A model generated the notes under the pieces. It searched no databases, was not told where the DNA came from, and saw nothing but the letters and a program-made list of their open reading frames with translations. Shown here piece by piece: positions 11,091 through 22,566 of a stretch of 64,000 nt of DNA; position 1 is the stretch's first letter, and every line of letters begins with the position of its first letter. The translations under genes were made by a program, and so were the position numbers. The stretch is from Epinephelus fuscoguttatus (taxonomy: Eukaryota > Chordata > Actinopteri > Perciformes > Serranidae). Location: assembly GCF_011397635.1 (NCBI RefSeq), contig NC_064767.1, positions 22,184,537 to 22,248,536 on the forward strand, read 5' to 3'.

Positions 11091-12078
11091 AGGATAACTT
11101 CGGTATTTTTCAACCTGGGCTCTATTTCCCCATGTGTATGTGTGCGTATGATTCATAGGTACAACTCGTTCTAAAATTGGTTCAATATTGAGGGAGGTGG
11201 ATACAGCCGGGAGCCGCGAAACGAGCTAAAACGGCAATGGGGGCAAATGCGTCCTGTATAAGTTTGCGCATAAAAAGTGCTTTTTTCGCCACTGACCGGT
11301 TCAGATCACCAGTGCTATCTCTGTAAATAGCATACTAAACGTTTCCCTTACCCTTCACTTGCTCTGGGCTGTGATGTCATCTCACGAGAGCTTTGCTTGT
11401 TGCCGGAAGAAAACAGAGGAGCCATGCAGAGCGCCACTCTGAGTGGCGCTGGTTGTCCCGGAGTACAGCTGGGAGTTTTACTGCATCGACTGAAAACAAT
11501 GGTTCGTGTTTGTGCTTATCCGATGTCGCGCAACACCCCGTACAGCTTTCATAGGCTGCCTTTGTCGGACAGCGAGATGCTGAAGTTGTGGCTAGTTGTG
11601 CTACAAATGGATGCTAACACTCGTGTCCAGACACTGCGCCTTGTAGACCATCGGGTCTGCAGTGCTCATTTCTCCCAAGACAACTACTGCCAGCCAAAGA
11701 AGAGAAGACATCCAATCCCAAAACACCTCTTCCTCAAGAAAACGGCTGCCCCACGAGTAGAGAGAGCTACAGACACAGTGGAGCAAAGCTCTCACAAGAT
11801 GACGTCACACACAGCCCAGAGGTAAAGGAAACGTTTACTATGCTATTTACAGAGATAGCACTGGCGATCTGGTCAGTGGCGAAAAAAAAAAAACACAACA
11901 CGCAAACTTATACGGGACGCATTTGCCCCCGTTACCGTTTTAGCTTGTTTCGTGGAACCCGGCTGCATCCGCCTCCCTCAATACTGCACCAATTTTAGAA
12001 TGAGTTGTACCTATGAATCATACGCACACATACACATGGGGAAATAGGGCCCAGGTTGAAAAATACTGAAGTTATCGT
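11091..12078. mobile_element. Kolobok-like transposon with ~300-bp inverted ends and TTAA target site
   Basis: TTAA flanks both ends (11087-11090 and 12079-12082). The left end begins AGGATAACTTCGGTATTTTT; the right end reverse-complements to ACGATAACTTCAGTATTTTT. The two arms stay matched for about 300 bases (11091-11397 against 11781-12078). A THAP-domain ORF fills the centre. TTAA target sites plus THAP domains are known for the Kolobok superfamily, hence the assignment. No catalytic transposase domain is present, so it is non-autonomous. Confidence 0.75.
11499..11825 (+). CDS. THAP-domain ORF inside foldback element
   Basis: The frame encodes 108 residues from an ATG at 11499. It resembles the N-terminal THAP zinc-finger module of transposases: VCAYP near the start, FHRLP, a Trp in LKLWL, and CSAHF. 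The second Cys of the C2CH signature is not in its usual place (CAYPMSRN, where family members usually carry a second Cys just after the Pro), so metal binding may be lost. The C-terminal part overlaps the right inverted repeat. With no catalytic domain following, it is either a transposase stub or a free DNA-binding protein; expression is unknown. Confidence 0.55.
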   Translation: MVRVCAYPMSRNTPYSFHRLPLSDSEMLKLWLVVLQMDANTRVQTLRLVDHRVCSAHFSQDNYCQPKKRRHPIPKHLFLKKTAAPRVERATDTVEQSSHKMTSHTAQR

Positions 12079-12082
12079 TTAA

Positions 12083-15002
12083 GAAGTAGTAGAATTTTCT
12101 CAACACATAAAGGAACATTTCATCCTTTAGTTTAGCAGAAATGTTTGAATTCAAAGTCAATAAATTTGGAGATAGGTGGTTTTCAATGGACAGAAAGGGT
12201 ATGGAAAATTGAAATCTGAAAAGTAAAGCTGTCAGACAAATGTAGTGGAGTAAAAGGCACAATATTCATCTTTGAGATGTGGTGGAGTAGAGGTATTAAG
12301 TTGCATAAAACAGAAATACTTAAGTAAAGTACCTCTGATTGGTACTTAAGTAGAATACTTGAGTAAATGCTCACCTGCATGAAATCCCTCCTCTCCTGTC
12401 TGCGTGATGACAGGCAGCATGTCTGTGGCACAGTGGGACAGAAGAGGAAAAAAAGTTGAGGGAGAGACTGCTAGACAAGCCCCGCCGCTGAGCACCAGAT
12501 GTCCATGAGACAAGTTTAGTCAAAACAACTAAGTCATGCCAGGTGCTGCCATGGCAACATGAGAAATGACCACCTGTGTGATGCCCTTGATGGCAGCTTT
12601 CTGTTAACGAGGAGACAGGATTGAGGGGGAGGCGCGAACACGAGAAGGTGCAGGGACGCTTTAATCAGAGGAAGATTAAATAGATGATTTAGCATTATTC
12701 ATACTCAAGCTGTTGCCCTGCACTATCCCAGGTGGTTGCCGTCATTGTGAAAGTGATGCCGTTTCCTTCTCTGAGAGGGGAAGGTGATGATTCAAAGGTA
12801 AGAAACAAGACGAGTTGCCCTCAAACGGGTCATGTGACTGATGGAAAATCGATGTGTTACAGTCCTCCGACCAGTTAATGTCACCTTGACACGGAGCAGG
12901 TGCTGCTGCTTCTTATTTTCTGACTCATAAACCACATCCAACTTGGTGCACGCTGAGTGGGAGTTTTGTGAACCTTTACACCCCTTTTATTGGATATAAG
13001 GGTTTTATGGTCCAGCGTCTGTGTGGTGATGCATTAAGTCTTCACCCTCGATGTAGAGGTTAAAGCGGCGTCCAGAGCAGTGCTTGTGTCTGTAGCATAG
13101 GCAGCAACAATCTGGCAGTTAACTCGGTGAAGTATGTGAAGACGTGTCACTGAAAATGAGGCATCACTCACTGCTAAATCAAATGTCTTGAGGGAAAAAT
13201 TCACCCTACATCAAATTCCTATGTACCTGAACTTACCTTTAGGTCAGGCTTTCTTTTCGTGGACACTCTTTTGCCTCAACTTTGAATTATGAATTTCACT
13301 TTACACTTAAACTTCCTATTTCTCTGTCCATATGAAAGCAAGGACCTGACCTTCTCACAGCTCTAAATTAGCATTAAAAGGCACCATTCTCCAAAAATCG
13401 CTTGTGGAATATAAGAAGTCTATCCATCAACCATATGATTAGGATGTACTGTTTACCACAGCACTTTTGGGGGCACACAAATTAAAAAAAAAAAAAAAAG
13501 ACAAAAAGATGGCCTCATTAATTTCAGAGCATTAGGAGAGGGCTTAGAAATGCTGATCTATGGGAGCATTAAAGATCAGCATAGAGTATATGGATTACTG
13601 ATTTCAGTAGGAATGACTGATGACTGGAAAGTACCATAAAGTACAGTCAGAGTAATCAAGTCACTACAAAAGAATACAACTTCAACTTCATGCCAGAGGT
13701 TGACTCATCACTTATGTGGCTGATGCTGAGTCACTCATTTTTAGCTCATTAAAGAACAGAAAAGCTGTGATGAGAGATAAGATGATGCAGCATTGCGGCT
13801 GGCGTACATGATCAAGGTGCTCAAAGACCTGAAGTGACGTTCAATGACGTTCGTAGTTCGCCAGTGGAAGCAAGAGTCGTATAGTTTCTCAAAGTACAGC
13901 AGCTGCTCTCAAGTGTAATACTGCCCGCTCTTAAACACACACACACACACACACACTCATAAACAACATATCAGAGTTCAAAACACTTCCTGTTCATACC
14001 GACTGAGTGAATCCATCCAGATATGTGCCCTGGTTGCCAGGGGCCTGTCATCTGTCCACCTGCAGCTGTCCTCCGGTTCTCTGACCAGGGCCAGGGGTGG
14101 CATTAGGCAGTAGGATACTTCGACAGTGTGTAAAACTGATTAACAGTTTCAGTTATCTAGTAAATGTCAAAGCAGTCCACATTCATTGTTGGTCCACTAT
14201 AGGGAGATAGGTAAGAAGGGCGAGTAAGAACATCAGGTAAAAGGATATCTGCCTCAGTGTGACATCTGTTTGCTCTGGTATGTTATTTGGGACACTTGCT
14301 TAATGTATGCCAGTTGATTTAGTTCATGTCTGACTTTCTACACGGACTTTCAGCTTTGCTTGCCCACCATAGGGATCACCTGGTAAAGACTTAAAGTAGG
14401 TAAACATTCCTGTAATTTTAGTGACTAATATTACACAATCGGTTTTGCTTTTTACCATGACATATAGCATTACTACGAACAAAGATGCCTTGAAGAATAG
14501 ACATACAGCATCAATATACATTTGGCATGGGCTAATACAGTATAAGGTGCTACACTGTCTTTATTATTCCAAAGTAACACTTGCCAAAATATACTCTAAT
14601 GCTATTTGTGACAGTTGAAGGCAGCTTCCTGCTACTCTGAGACACACACTCTGGCTGGAAATCTATTTTCCAAACTCTATCCGATGTTTACAGGCGGGTA
14701 TTAGAACCTGATCCTTCGACGGCCACATTCGAACTCTCGGAAGATAATAAGTCCTCTTAAAGAAGCTAATTACAAGATTGGAACTTATTTATGTTATTGC
14801 TAATAGTGTTACCCACAACCTACCAAATACATGCAGTTATTGCTCAGGCTTATACAGTGTGGTTCTGCTGACAAATTTGAGAAAGTGCATCATCCCTTTC
14901 TAGACTTTTAAATCTCCTTATATGTAGCTTGCAAACTTTCAGTCACTGTCATTATTTTTTGGACACATTGCACCCATGAATCATTTTATTTTGCTTTCCT
15001 AA
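12083..15002. other. Gene-free spacer
   Basis: No exon, RNA gene or recognisable element was found. An AC tract of about 25 bases lies at 13938-13962 and an A run at about 13483-13499. Confidence 0.5.
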
Positions 15003-15674
15003 CCTCTTAAGACCTGAGTTTTTGTTTGATTTGCATTTTTAATTTGTCCTACCTACTTGGGATCATGGGACCCACTAAGTAAAAAAACTCAACATTGTCA
15101 ATGATACTTACGTTGTTTTTACATGGATTAGTGTATTGTGCTCTTACTACCACTAAATGGCACAAAAAAATGTCCACGAATGAGGACAACAGATCTAAGT
15201 TTTGAGTTGTAATGGAGCCAGATCATGTACCATCCCTGGTTTTATATAAGAAGAAGAAAAGATCGTCTGCTGCTAAGCTAATTTATACAGTGTAAAATGT
15301 CATAAGCTCATGCTAATAACGTTAGCATGTTGTATTTGTGAGGAAAACATGTCCAAATAAAGACAAATATTTGTTTGTGAACGCTGTGAGTTAGCCAATT
15401 TCTGTACTTGTGTTTTAAACTGCCTCTATTAAGCCATGTTTAAAGTATGTTTTGGGTGTATTTGGAATCAACTAAACTTCACAGCACTTCACAGAAACCA
15501 TGCTGCTAACCAGTGTTTTGGCGATGTAACTGCAGAGTGACACAGACACACCACTGCACAAGTATAAATGCTCACAATGGTGTAGGGTCTGCTGCACAGC
15601 ACAGGTATAAATCCCGCTTGAGGATCAAGTAAACCTAAAATGTGATGTCCTCATATAACTGAAGGTCCAGGAGG
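15003..15674. mobile_element. Miniature element, piggyBac-like ends
   Basis: The left end reads CCTCTTAAGACCTGAG. The right end, reverse-complemented, reads CCTCCTGGACCTTCAG and abuts TTAA at 15675-15678; the left flank is a degenerate CTAA. Internal phrases such as ATGAGGACA recur as inverted copies. The size (~670 bases) and lack of an open frame point to a non-autonomous DNA element. The superfamily is inferred from the TTAA site and CC-start only. Confidence 0.6.
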
Positions 15675-16523
15675 TTAAGCAGCTCAACATTTTAACACGC
15701 AAGTTAGGCTACTTTAATAATACTTAGCGCTTGAACATGCTTTGACACTATTCTTTATATTGTGATCTTTTACATATGCCATGAGTGAGTTGAAGCTGTT
15801 CAACTCGCTCATTCCGAGATAGTTACAGTGTACATATTATAGTATTTTTATAGTAACTTTTTCTTATTTTTATTGTGGGCTGATGTTTTAATTATATAGC
15901 CTATTTATGTTTTTTACTTTTGCAGTACTTTGCCTTTATTTTTATTTCCTCCTAATATGTTCATTGAATGCACCAAACCCCAAAACAAATTCTTCATAGC
16001 CCAGCTAAGTGATAACCCGCTTAGCAGTAAACCTTTGTCTAATTTTATTTACTGTACATCTACCCAAATCATTCACACATGTTGTAGTCTCTCCAGTCAG
16101 TTCAAGTAAACCAGTAATGCAGATGATTTTGGAAAGTACAGTCACTTCAAACATACCAATGAAACAGAAGAGTCAGCTAACTGGGAGTTTTGACTGTTTC
16201 TGTATCTGTTTCCTGTCGCGTCAGGTCGACTACATTCACCTTGTGTTCACTTTCTGTCGGTTTTATTTTCCCAATGTGACGAAATATCCTCTAAACGAGG
16301 CAGAAAACTGAAGCAGAAGTAGTCTAACTAACCGACACGTGGACATACCTGCACTTCTTTTGAAAAGTGCCACTTCCGAAGTGTATGTGTCAAACTGAGA
16401 AGTGATACAGGCGGGTTTTTGGTGGTAATTACCTGGCTGGGACAACTTCCTGTTTGCTGACTCGTCATCATCACGTCATCATGAGCAGACAGCACAGGTC
16501 AGTCCTTAGAAACGTGTCTCCAG

Positions 16524-16664
16524 TAACAGGTTGTAACAACGTTAGCTGACAAACGTGTATGGGCATGATTTCCGTTGTCAGGTAAGGTAAAGCTAACAGT
16601 TTTTTCCATCATGCTGGACATTGTTATTCATCACAAATTTGTCAGCTAACGTTGTAACCTGTTA
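16524..16664. repeat. Imperfect inverted repeat
   Basis: The left arm at 16524-16553 and right arm at 16638-16664 are reverse complements apart from a 3-base insertion (core ACGTTAGCTGACAAA against TTTGTCAGCTAACGT). About 84 bases separate them. It may be a small hairpin element. Confidence 0.7.
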
Positions 16665-16841
16665 CTAACCTAACCGGTTACATTGAGCGATAGGCCTACA
16701 CTAGAAGGATGCAGTCGAAAACACAGCTAGATTATCATACCCTGTGTGTAACTAATTACGTGCCTTACCCTTACTGATCCTGTAGCTGAAATTGTCTAGG
16801 AGCAGGAGCACGGATGCAAAATACATCCATGAGCAGGAGTC

Positions 16842-16912
16842 ACCATGGATGCAGAGGTCACTTGCAGGTGCCAGATGACCTGGCACCTGCAAGTGACCTC
16901 TGCATCCATGGT
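16842..16912. repeat. Perfect 33-bp-arm hairpin
   Basis: Positions 16842-16874 and 16880-16912 are exact reverse complements with a 5-base spacer (ATGAC). Each arm contains GATGCAGAGGTCACTTGCAG. A partial third copy of the arm (CACTTGCAGGTGCCAG) follows directly at about 16913-16929. Confidence 0.95.
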
Positions 16913-16974
16913 CACTTGCAGGTGCCAGGTGGGAGCTTCTCGCGAGATTTTGAAGGATCTCGTCTCCTCGTTCA

Positions 16975-17203
16975 GGAAAAAAAAAATACCACGAAAAACA
17001 GAAAAAAATACTCAGAAAAACAGAAAAAATGACATCAAAAAAACAGAAAAAATAAATAAATTACTCAGAAAAATAGAAAAAAATTACACCAAAAAAACAG
17101 AAAAATAAATAAATTACTCAGAAAAATAGAAAAAATTACACCAAAAAACAGAAAAATAAATAAATTACTCAGAAAAACAGAAAAAATTACTCAGAAAAAC
17201 AGG
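16975..17203. repeat. A-rich minisatellite
   Basis: Several diverged tandem copies of a roughly 50-base unit are built from ACAGAAAAA, AATAAATAAATTACTCAG and ATTACACCAAAAA. Open frames crossing it are low-complexity Lys/Asn artefacts. Confidence 0.85.
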
Positions 17204-18678
17204 GCTTTTTTAATTTGTCAAGTGAATGCAGTACGCTTCTGTAGTTCCCAACTGGTGGGTCCCGGCCCAAAAGTGGTTTGGTTTGTCTCAATGGACCGCA
17301 AGTGAATCACAAATGTGTCAATTTTTGTAAATAACATTGAAGTGCATTGAACTTCAGGCGCGGAGTGCTGTCTCCTGCTGTAGAGTGAGTGAATAATGGA
17401 CAGCTACTTCACAGATAGTAAACTAGCTTGAAACCATGGCCAAAAACAAGTATGAGGCTGAATATATTAGACTGTGTGGACCTTGAACTAATGACAAAAA
17501 AGAAATCTGGACCCTATGGCTGGACCAATTGCACAGCTGAGAGCTGGTATTCTTCCCCTGGCCATTGAGATTGAGTGATTCAACCACATCACGAAGAAAG
17601 CAGAATATGTGAGTGTGTGATTTGGGTGAAGTGGAAAGTGAGTCCCATTTTTATTCTATATTGTACAAACTATAATGACTTAAGGAAGATAATGTTCTTG
17701 ACTCATTTAAACCCTGACACACTCTGCTGCTCAAATGACCAAAACCTAGAATGTTTTTTTTAATTCTGATGTGTTTAAGTTTGCCAACTTTGTTGCTAGA
17801 GCCTGGACGAGAAGACAACAAAGTTTGTTTAATAAGTATTTATCTTGAGTTCTTTGTTCAGTTTCACATGATAAATGCCTTTGTGAGTGATCCACAAACT
17901 TGGTCTTCCAAAATGATGATTGATGAGTCCATTTCCTTTCCTTTTAACGCTGTCAGAATTTATGTTTGCTGGACTCTGGTCCTGGCTTGCTCCAAATTTA
18001 TGGTGTCTTGTAAGCTTATGCACGCTGAGCATAACTGCTTACATGACACAATAATAAAAATTCCTTCAATCATCCCACATCCCATAGTTTTCTGTTAGTA
18101 TGTATATTTACTGTCTTTACTGTTCCCATGCGGTGCCTGAATAACCATCTGCATAACACTGGAATTTCCCAATTTAGGAACAATAAAGTAGCTATCGTTA
18201 TCTATATGTCCATCTACGTAATTTAGTGTACAGTAACTTACAAAAAAGAGGAAGTTGTGGTATATGTGTGGGAAAGGGAATAACCATAAACTCCACATTA
18301 TTAGTGCAGTACTTGAGTAAAGATATTTTATTAGTTTCCACCTCTGACACTTGCATGTGTCACTCCAGTGTGGTCTGAAGTTACTATGGCAACGGCTGAA
18401 GCACGCCTCTGTATACTCAGTCAATAACTGCATACAGCTGTTCTCCACAGGGGGACTCTGAAATGCCTGCCATATTCACATATACAACTGGTGCAGCTCA
18501 CCTGCACACACCCTTCCTGCTCATTTCACATATATACATTGTGTTTTTGTGTTGCCTGTTTCCCCTCTGCTGAAACCCGACAGAAAACTGGTTTGTGTTA
18601 CAATGATTTCCAACGGCAAAAATAGACCTGGAGATCAATAAACATTGGCCACGGATCTTTGTCTTTGATGTTTTAGTG

Positions 18679-18681
<3 letters not shown>

Positions 18682-18720
<39 letters not shown>
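18682..18720. repeat. (GT)n microsatellite
   Basis: An uninterrupted GT dinucleotide tract lies in gene-free sequence. Confidence 0.95.
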
Positions 18721-18722
<2 letters not shown>

Positions 18723-19316
18723 ACTGCTATCCTGGATTGGAGTTTTGGCACAGATTTCAAAGGCCTTATCAGATGAAGGTTAGCATTCAGCATGGTTGAT
18801 GAATAGCCACTCTGTATGCATTATGCTGCATATGTCCATGTTCCTGTCAGTGTTACTGGGAGGGCTGCTACATCCCAGACTAATAGCACTAATGGCCACT
18901 TATTTATTCCACATACTGTGATACTTAGGCTGCTATGTCAGCCGCTTCTCAGATCCATCGCTGAACTGACGGGACGGTTATGCAAGCTGCAAGCTGTGCA
19001 AACGCATTGGGACTATGTCAATAATATTCATCAAAGTCCTGAGATAGCGAGGAAATCTCCACCCTCGGCGGCTATATATCACCCGTGTGTGATGTTCATT
19101 ACATTCCAGGAGTTATTTTATGATGAAGTGCTTTCTTACATCCAGTTTTTCTTTCTTTTGAATGACTGCTTTCACCCCACCCTCTTTGTGTCTGTATTGA
19201 CCCCGTCTGATTATTCAATCTTAGAACAAAATGATGAATCTACAAAGCCCTTTTCTTTCATTCTAAGAGACTAACGCTAAAATCCAAGGTGATTTAGGGG
19301 CAATCTTTTACTTTAA

Positions 19317-19887
19317 AGGTTCAGTTTGTAGGATTAAATAATGCAAGAAGGCTTTCTTTGGTGTATAGTCTTTGTGTTTTAGTTACCTTAGAATGAGCCG
19401 TTTTTAGCTACATAGGGAGTAGGTCCTCATCTTAGGGGAACACCATGTTGTATTGCCGTGTTTCTACAGTAGCCCAGAATATACAAACCTAACGCTGGCT
19501 CTAGATAAGGCCATTCATGTTTTTGCGCTGGCCACCGCAGTTCAAAGGCCTTCTGCGATAAGAGCATCAGAAAAACACCAATTTGATTTAGTGTAAAACT
19601 GCTTTATAAAAACCCTCTGAGCCTCTGGATCTTACCTTATCAGAGAAAAAAGGTGAGCACACATTAGCAGTTGCGAACAGCGGCGGAGAGACACTGATTT
19701 TTTGTTTTCAGTCTTTTGATCACTGGATCTGTTTGTTTTGGAGAGGAAGAGACCTCTGCAGATAAGGTGGCTCATGGTAAAAACCTCCTGACCAATGACC
19801 ACTGATGTAATTCTTCCAGCTGTTTGCAATCTGCAATCCTCAAGGCTAGATGCCACCAAATCCCCCTTATTCTGACACACTGTTCCT
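19317..19887. mobile_element. TTAA-flanked miniature inverted-repeat element
   Basis: TTAA lies at 19313-19316 and 19888-19891. The left end starts AGGTTCAGTTTGTAGGATT and the right end, reverse-complemented, starts AGGAACAGTGTGTCAGAAT. Internal phrases such as GTTACCTTAGAATGAGCC and CTACAGTAGCCCAGAA are familiar from a widely dispersed fish repeat. It has no coding capacity. Confidence 0.75.
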
Positions 19888-20089
19888 TTAAGACATAGTA
19901 GATGTGTGTAAAATATCCTCTTCTCTATAAAACATCCTCGTCTGACTTATCAGCAGCAGATCTGTGGGTGTGATGTGAATGTTGCAGAGCTATTAGTGAC
20001 ATCTCAGGATGCAAACATCTGTTACAATATCAACATTTCATCAAACGTAAACATTCTCTGAGAATGATAATAAATGTGGGGCAGGAAAA

Positions 20090-20138
<49 letters not shown>
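20090..20138. repeat. (GT)n(GA)n compound microsatellite
   Basis: A GT tract passes directly into a GA tract. Broken CA tracts continue at about 20245-20275 and 20390-20420. Confidence 0.95.
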
Positions 20139-20141
<3 letters not shown>

Positions 20142-20599
20142 AGAGAAAGTGCCCACTCTTACTCCGATAGTACATTTAGCCAGTGACTAAAGCACACAAA
20201 CGACAGCTGCACAACAGCTGACAGTTCCCCATGCATTGATAACACACACACACACATGCACACACACATGTCCTGTTGCAGGCAGGGGCGTGCTGTACTC
20301 ATACATAAAAAGCTCCAACACACCTGCCACAACAGAGCACAGCTGTCAAGTGCATCACCCTTTACCCTATATGTAACCTCACTGCGCGCACACACACACA
20401 CACACAACACACACACAGCCAACTTCTCCACATATATGAGGAAACACACAGTAACTGCCTGACTGTGCACCGACACCTGAGCACACATTCACTCATACAA
20501 CAGGATTCAACTCGCACAAAACCTGCATGAGGCGGCGCAAACCAAACGCACCCTTTTTTCAAGCTTAACGTCTGTGCTAATACAAAGATACAAAGATTA

Positions 20600-22450
20600 A
20601 TGAATTACTACTATTACTGAATTAGACTCTGTAAAAACATGTAGTGGGCATTCAAATAATATTGCTTCAAATAAAAATATATATACAATTTTCAAACTAA
20701 AATAAGACCAAATTCAGCCTTCTTTCACATTTAAATCAATGCTGGTGCTGGTTTTCCAGTTTAAAAATGGCAACGCTGATATAAACATGCTATGAGTGAA
20801 ATTATTTATATGGATTAAATTAATGGTATGGCCTCCTTCAGGATATCTGCTGTATGTTTTATTAATAACACACAGAAGGAACGGTGCTCAAGGGGAATGC
20901 TAATAGGCTTCCACACACAATAAATGTCAGATTCATGCCACACTGTAACTAAACCTCAGCTCCTCCTACTCCTACTCTGCCTCATGGATTCACTGCTGAA
21001 GGGGGCCGGGTACCAGAAATGTTAGTATTCGCTCTCTTGAATTTGAATGAAAAAAGCAGACTGGATAAGAGGAAACAGAGAACGAAACAGGAGGGCAGAA
21101 CATTTTATAACCCATAAATAAGTGATGTGCCTCAGTTGCTCTGTATTTCCCCCCTCTCTCTAACCATTCTTCCCTTTCTCCTCTCCTCCCTCTTTAAACC
21201 CTCCACCCCGCCCCTCAACTTGCTCCATCTATCTCATCGTCTAGCTGAGGGGGAGGGGAATGATGAAAGGAGTATGAGTGACAGATAAGTAGATGACTAT
21301 GCTGTCCCAGCCCTCATTAAAACTCTGCGCTTATATCATCCGCCGCTCAAGCCCTCCTCCTCCTCCGCTGCTGCCACCGCGTCGAGCCCCAGCAAATGAT
21401 ACCCCGGGAGAGGAAGAGAGAGAGAGAGGTGAGGGGAGGGAGGTGCTGCTCATCAGTTATTCCTGTTCTCTGACCTAACTTGACAATGAGCTCCAATAAT
21501 GAGACAAAGAGGGATGAGACAGAGATTTTGCCAGAGACCAGGATGTTGACAAGGAAGTGAACTGTCCTAAATTGGCAGATAATGGGCCTGCTGTGGTGCG
21601 GTCTGCAGCAAATCATTGTCTAAACCTCCTCCTCCTCCGTGTTCTCAGATTCCTCTGAATGCAGGAGATCTCAAACATGCGGTCATCCACTGTCCTTTTT
21701 TTCCCATTTACAAACCTTTGAGCCTATGAATAGATTGTGGGTGACTTGCAGGGTGGGATGCACTGAAATAATAGCTTTTCTTTTTTTTTCTACAGGAAGC
21801 TCTGACATTTCAACTGTAACCCAGTGACTGTAAAAACTAAACAAATCACACAATGTGCCTCTCAGTACAAACAGGCCTTTGTGTCACTGTTTTAAGTGGT
21901 CAAAACCCCAGAGGATGACTTTAAAAAGTGTAAACCAACGCTTAAAATACAACAAAGGTAAATTAATATGCTTGTTTATTTAATATTTTCCACTGATTTT
22001 GGTTTATTCATAATCTTGTATAAAAATTCTTGAAAAACCTGACAAGCATTTGTAGTCCAGTGTGTTTCTAAAGCCACATGGACTTTGGAGTGCATGGAGA
22101 GGCTCCCTGCATGCTTTCAGCCGCAAACAGGAAATAATCAAGAGCTAGGAACTTGCAAGTACAATAAGAGCGTGTTAACAGTCTTTTTAGGCACTGAAGT
22201 CTCTGGAGTCCCTTGACAGGACTCGTGATGAAGGATATGTTGTTTCTTTAGTTCACTGCTTGGATGAATTTTAAGACTACATTATTCACATTAGCACTTC
22301 CAGTCGAATTGATATGGAAAATAAATAAAAATGCAAACTCGTGTCGTCAAATTAGAGCATTACTACTGTCACTGTGATTCAGGAGGTAAACAGGGCTACC
22401 AATGTTATCAGGGCATGGTTTTCCAAAATGGGAAATGTCAAAGTAACATG
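20600..22450. other. Gene-free spacer and presumed trim8 3' flank
   Basis: No exon was recognised. It holds a CT/GA-rich patch near 21150-21440 and ordinary AT-rich sequence. The part nearest trim8 is probably its 3' UTR; a minus-strand AATAAA would lie at about 22003-22008, but the end of the transcript cannot be fixed. Confidence 0.4.
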
Positions 22451-22566
22451 ATCATGAGGAGCTGTGTTGGAGATGCAAACCGATATCTCTGAACCAAAAA
22501 AAATGTGGAAAATTTATATGATAATTCTAATTTAATAGAAACGGAACAAATGCTGATTCTGGTTGG

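Noticed and set aside
16480-16500. First exon of a small gene (ATGAGCAGACAGCACAG followed by GTCAGT)
   Set aside because: Only six codons are available and the next exon could not be found; too weak to call.
18816-19274. 152-residue plus-strand open frame
   Set aside because: It has no domain, signal or codon pattern that I recognise and no flanking splice logic; probably chance.
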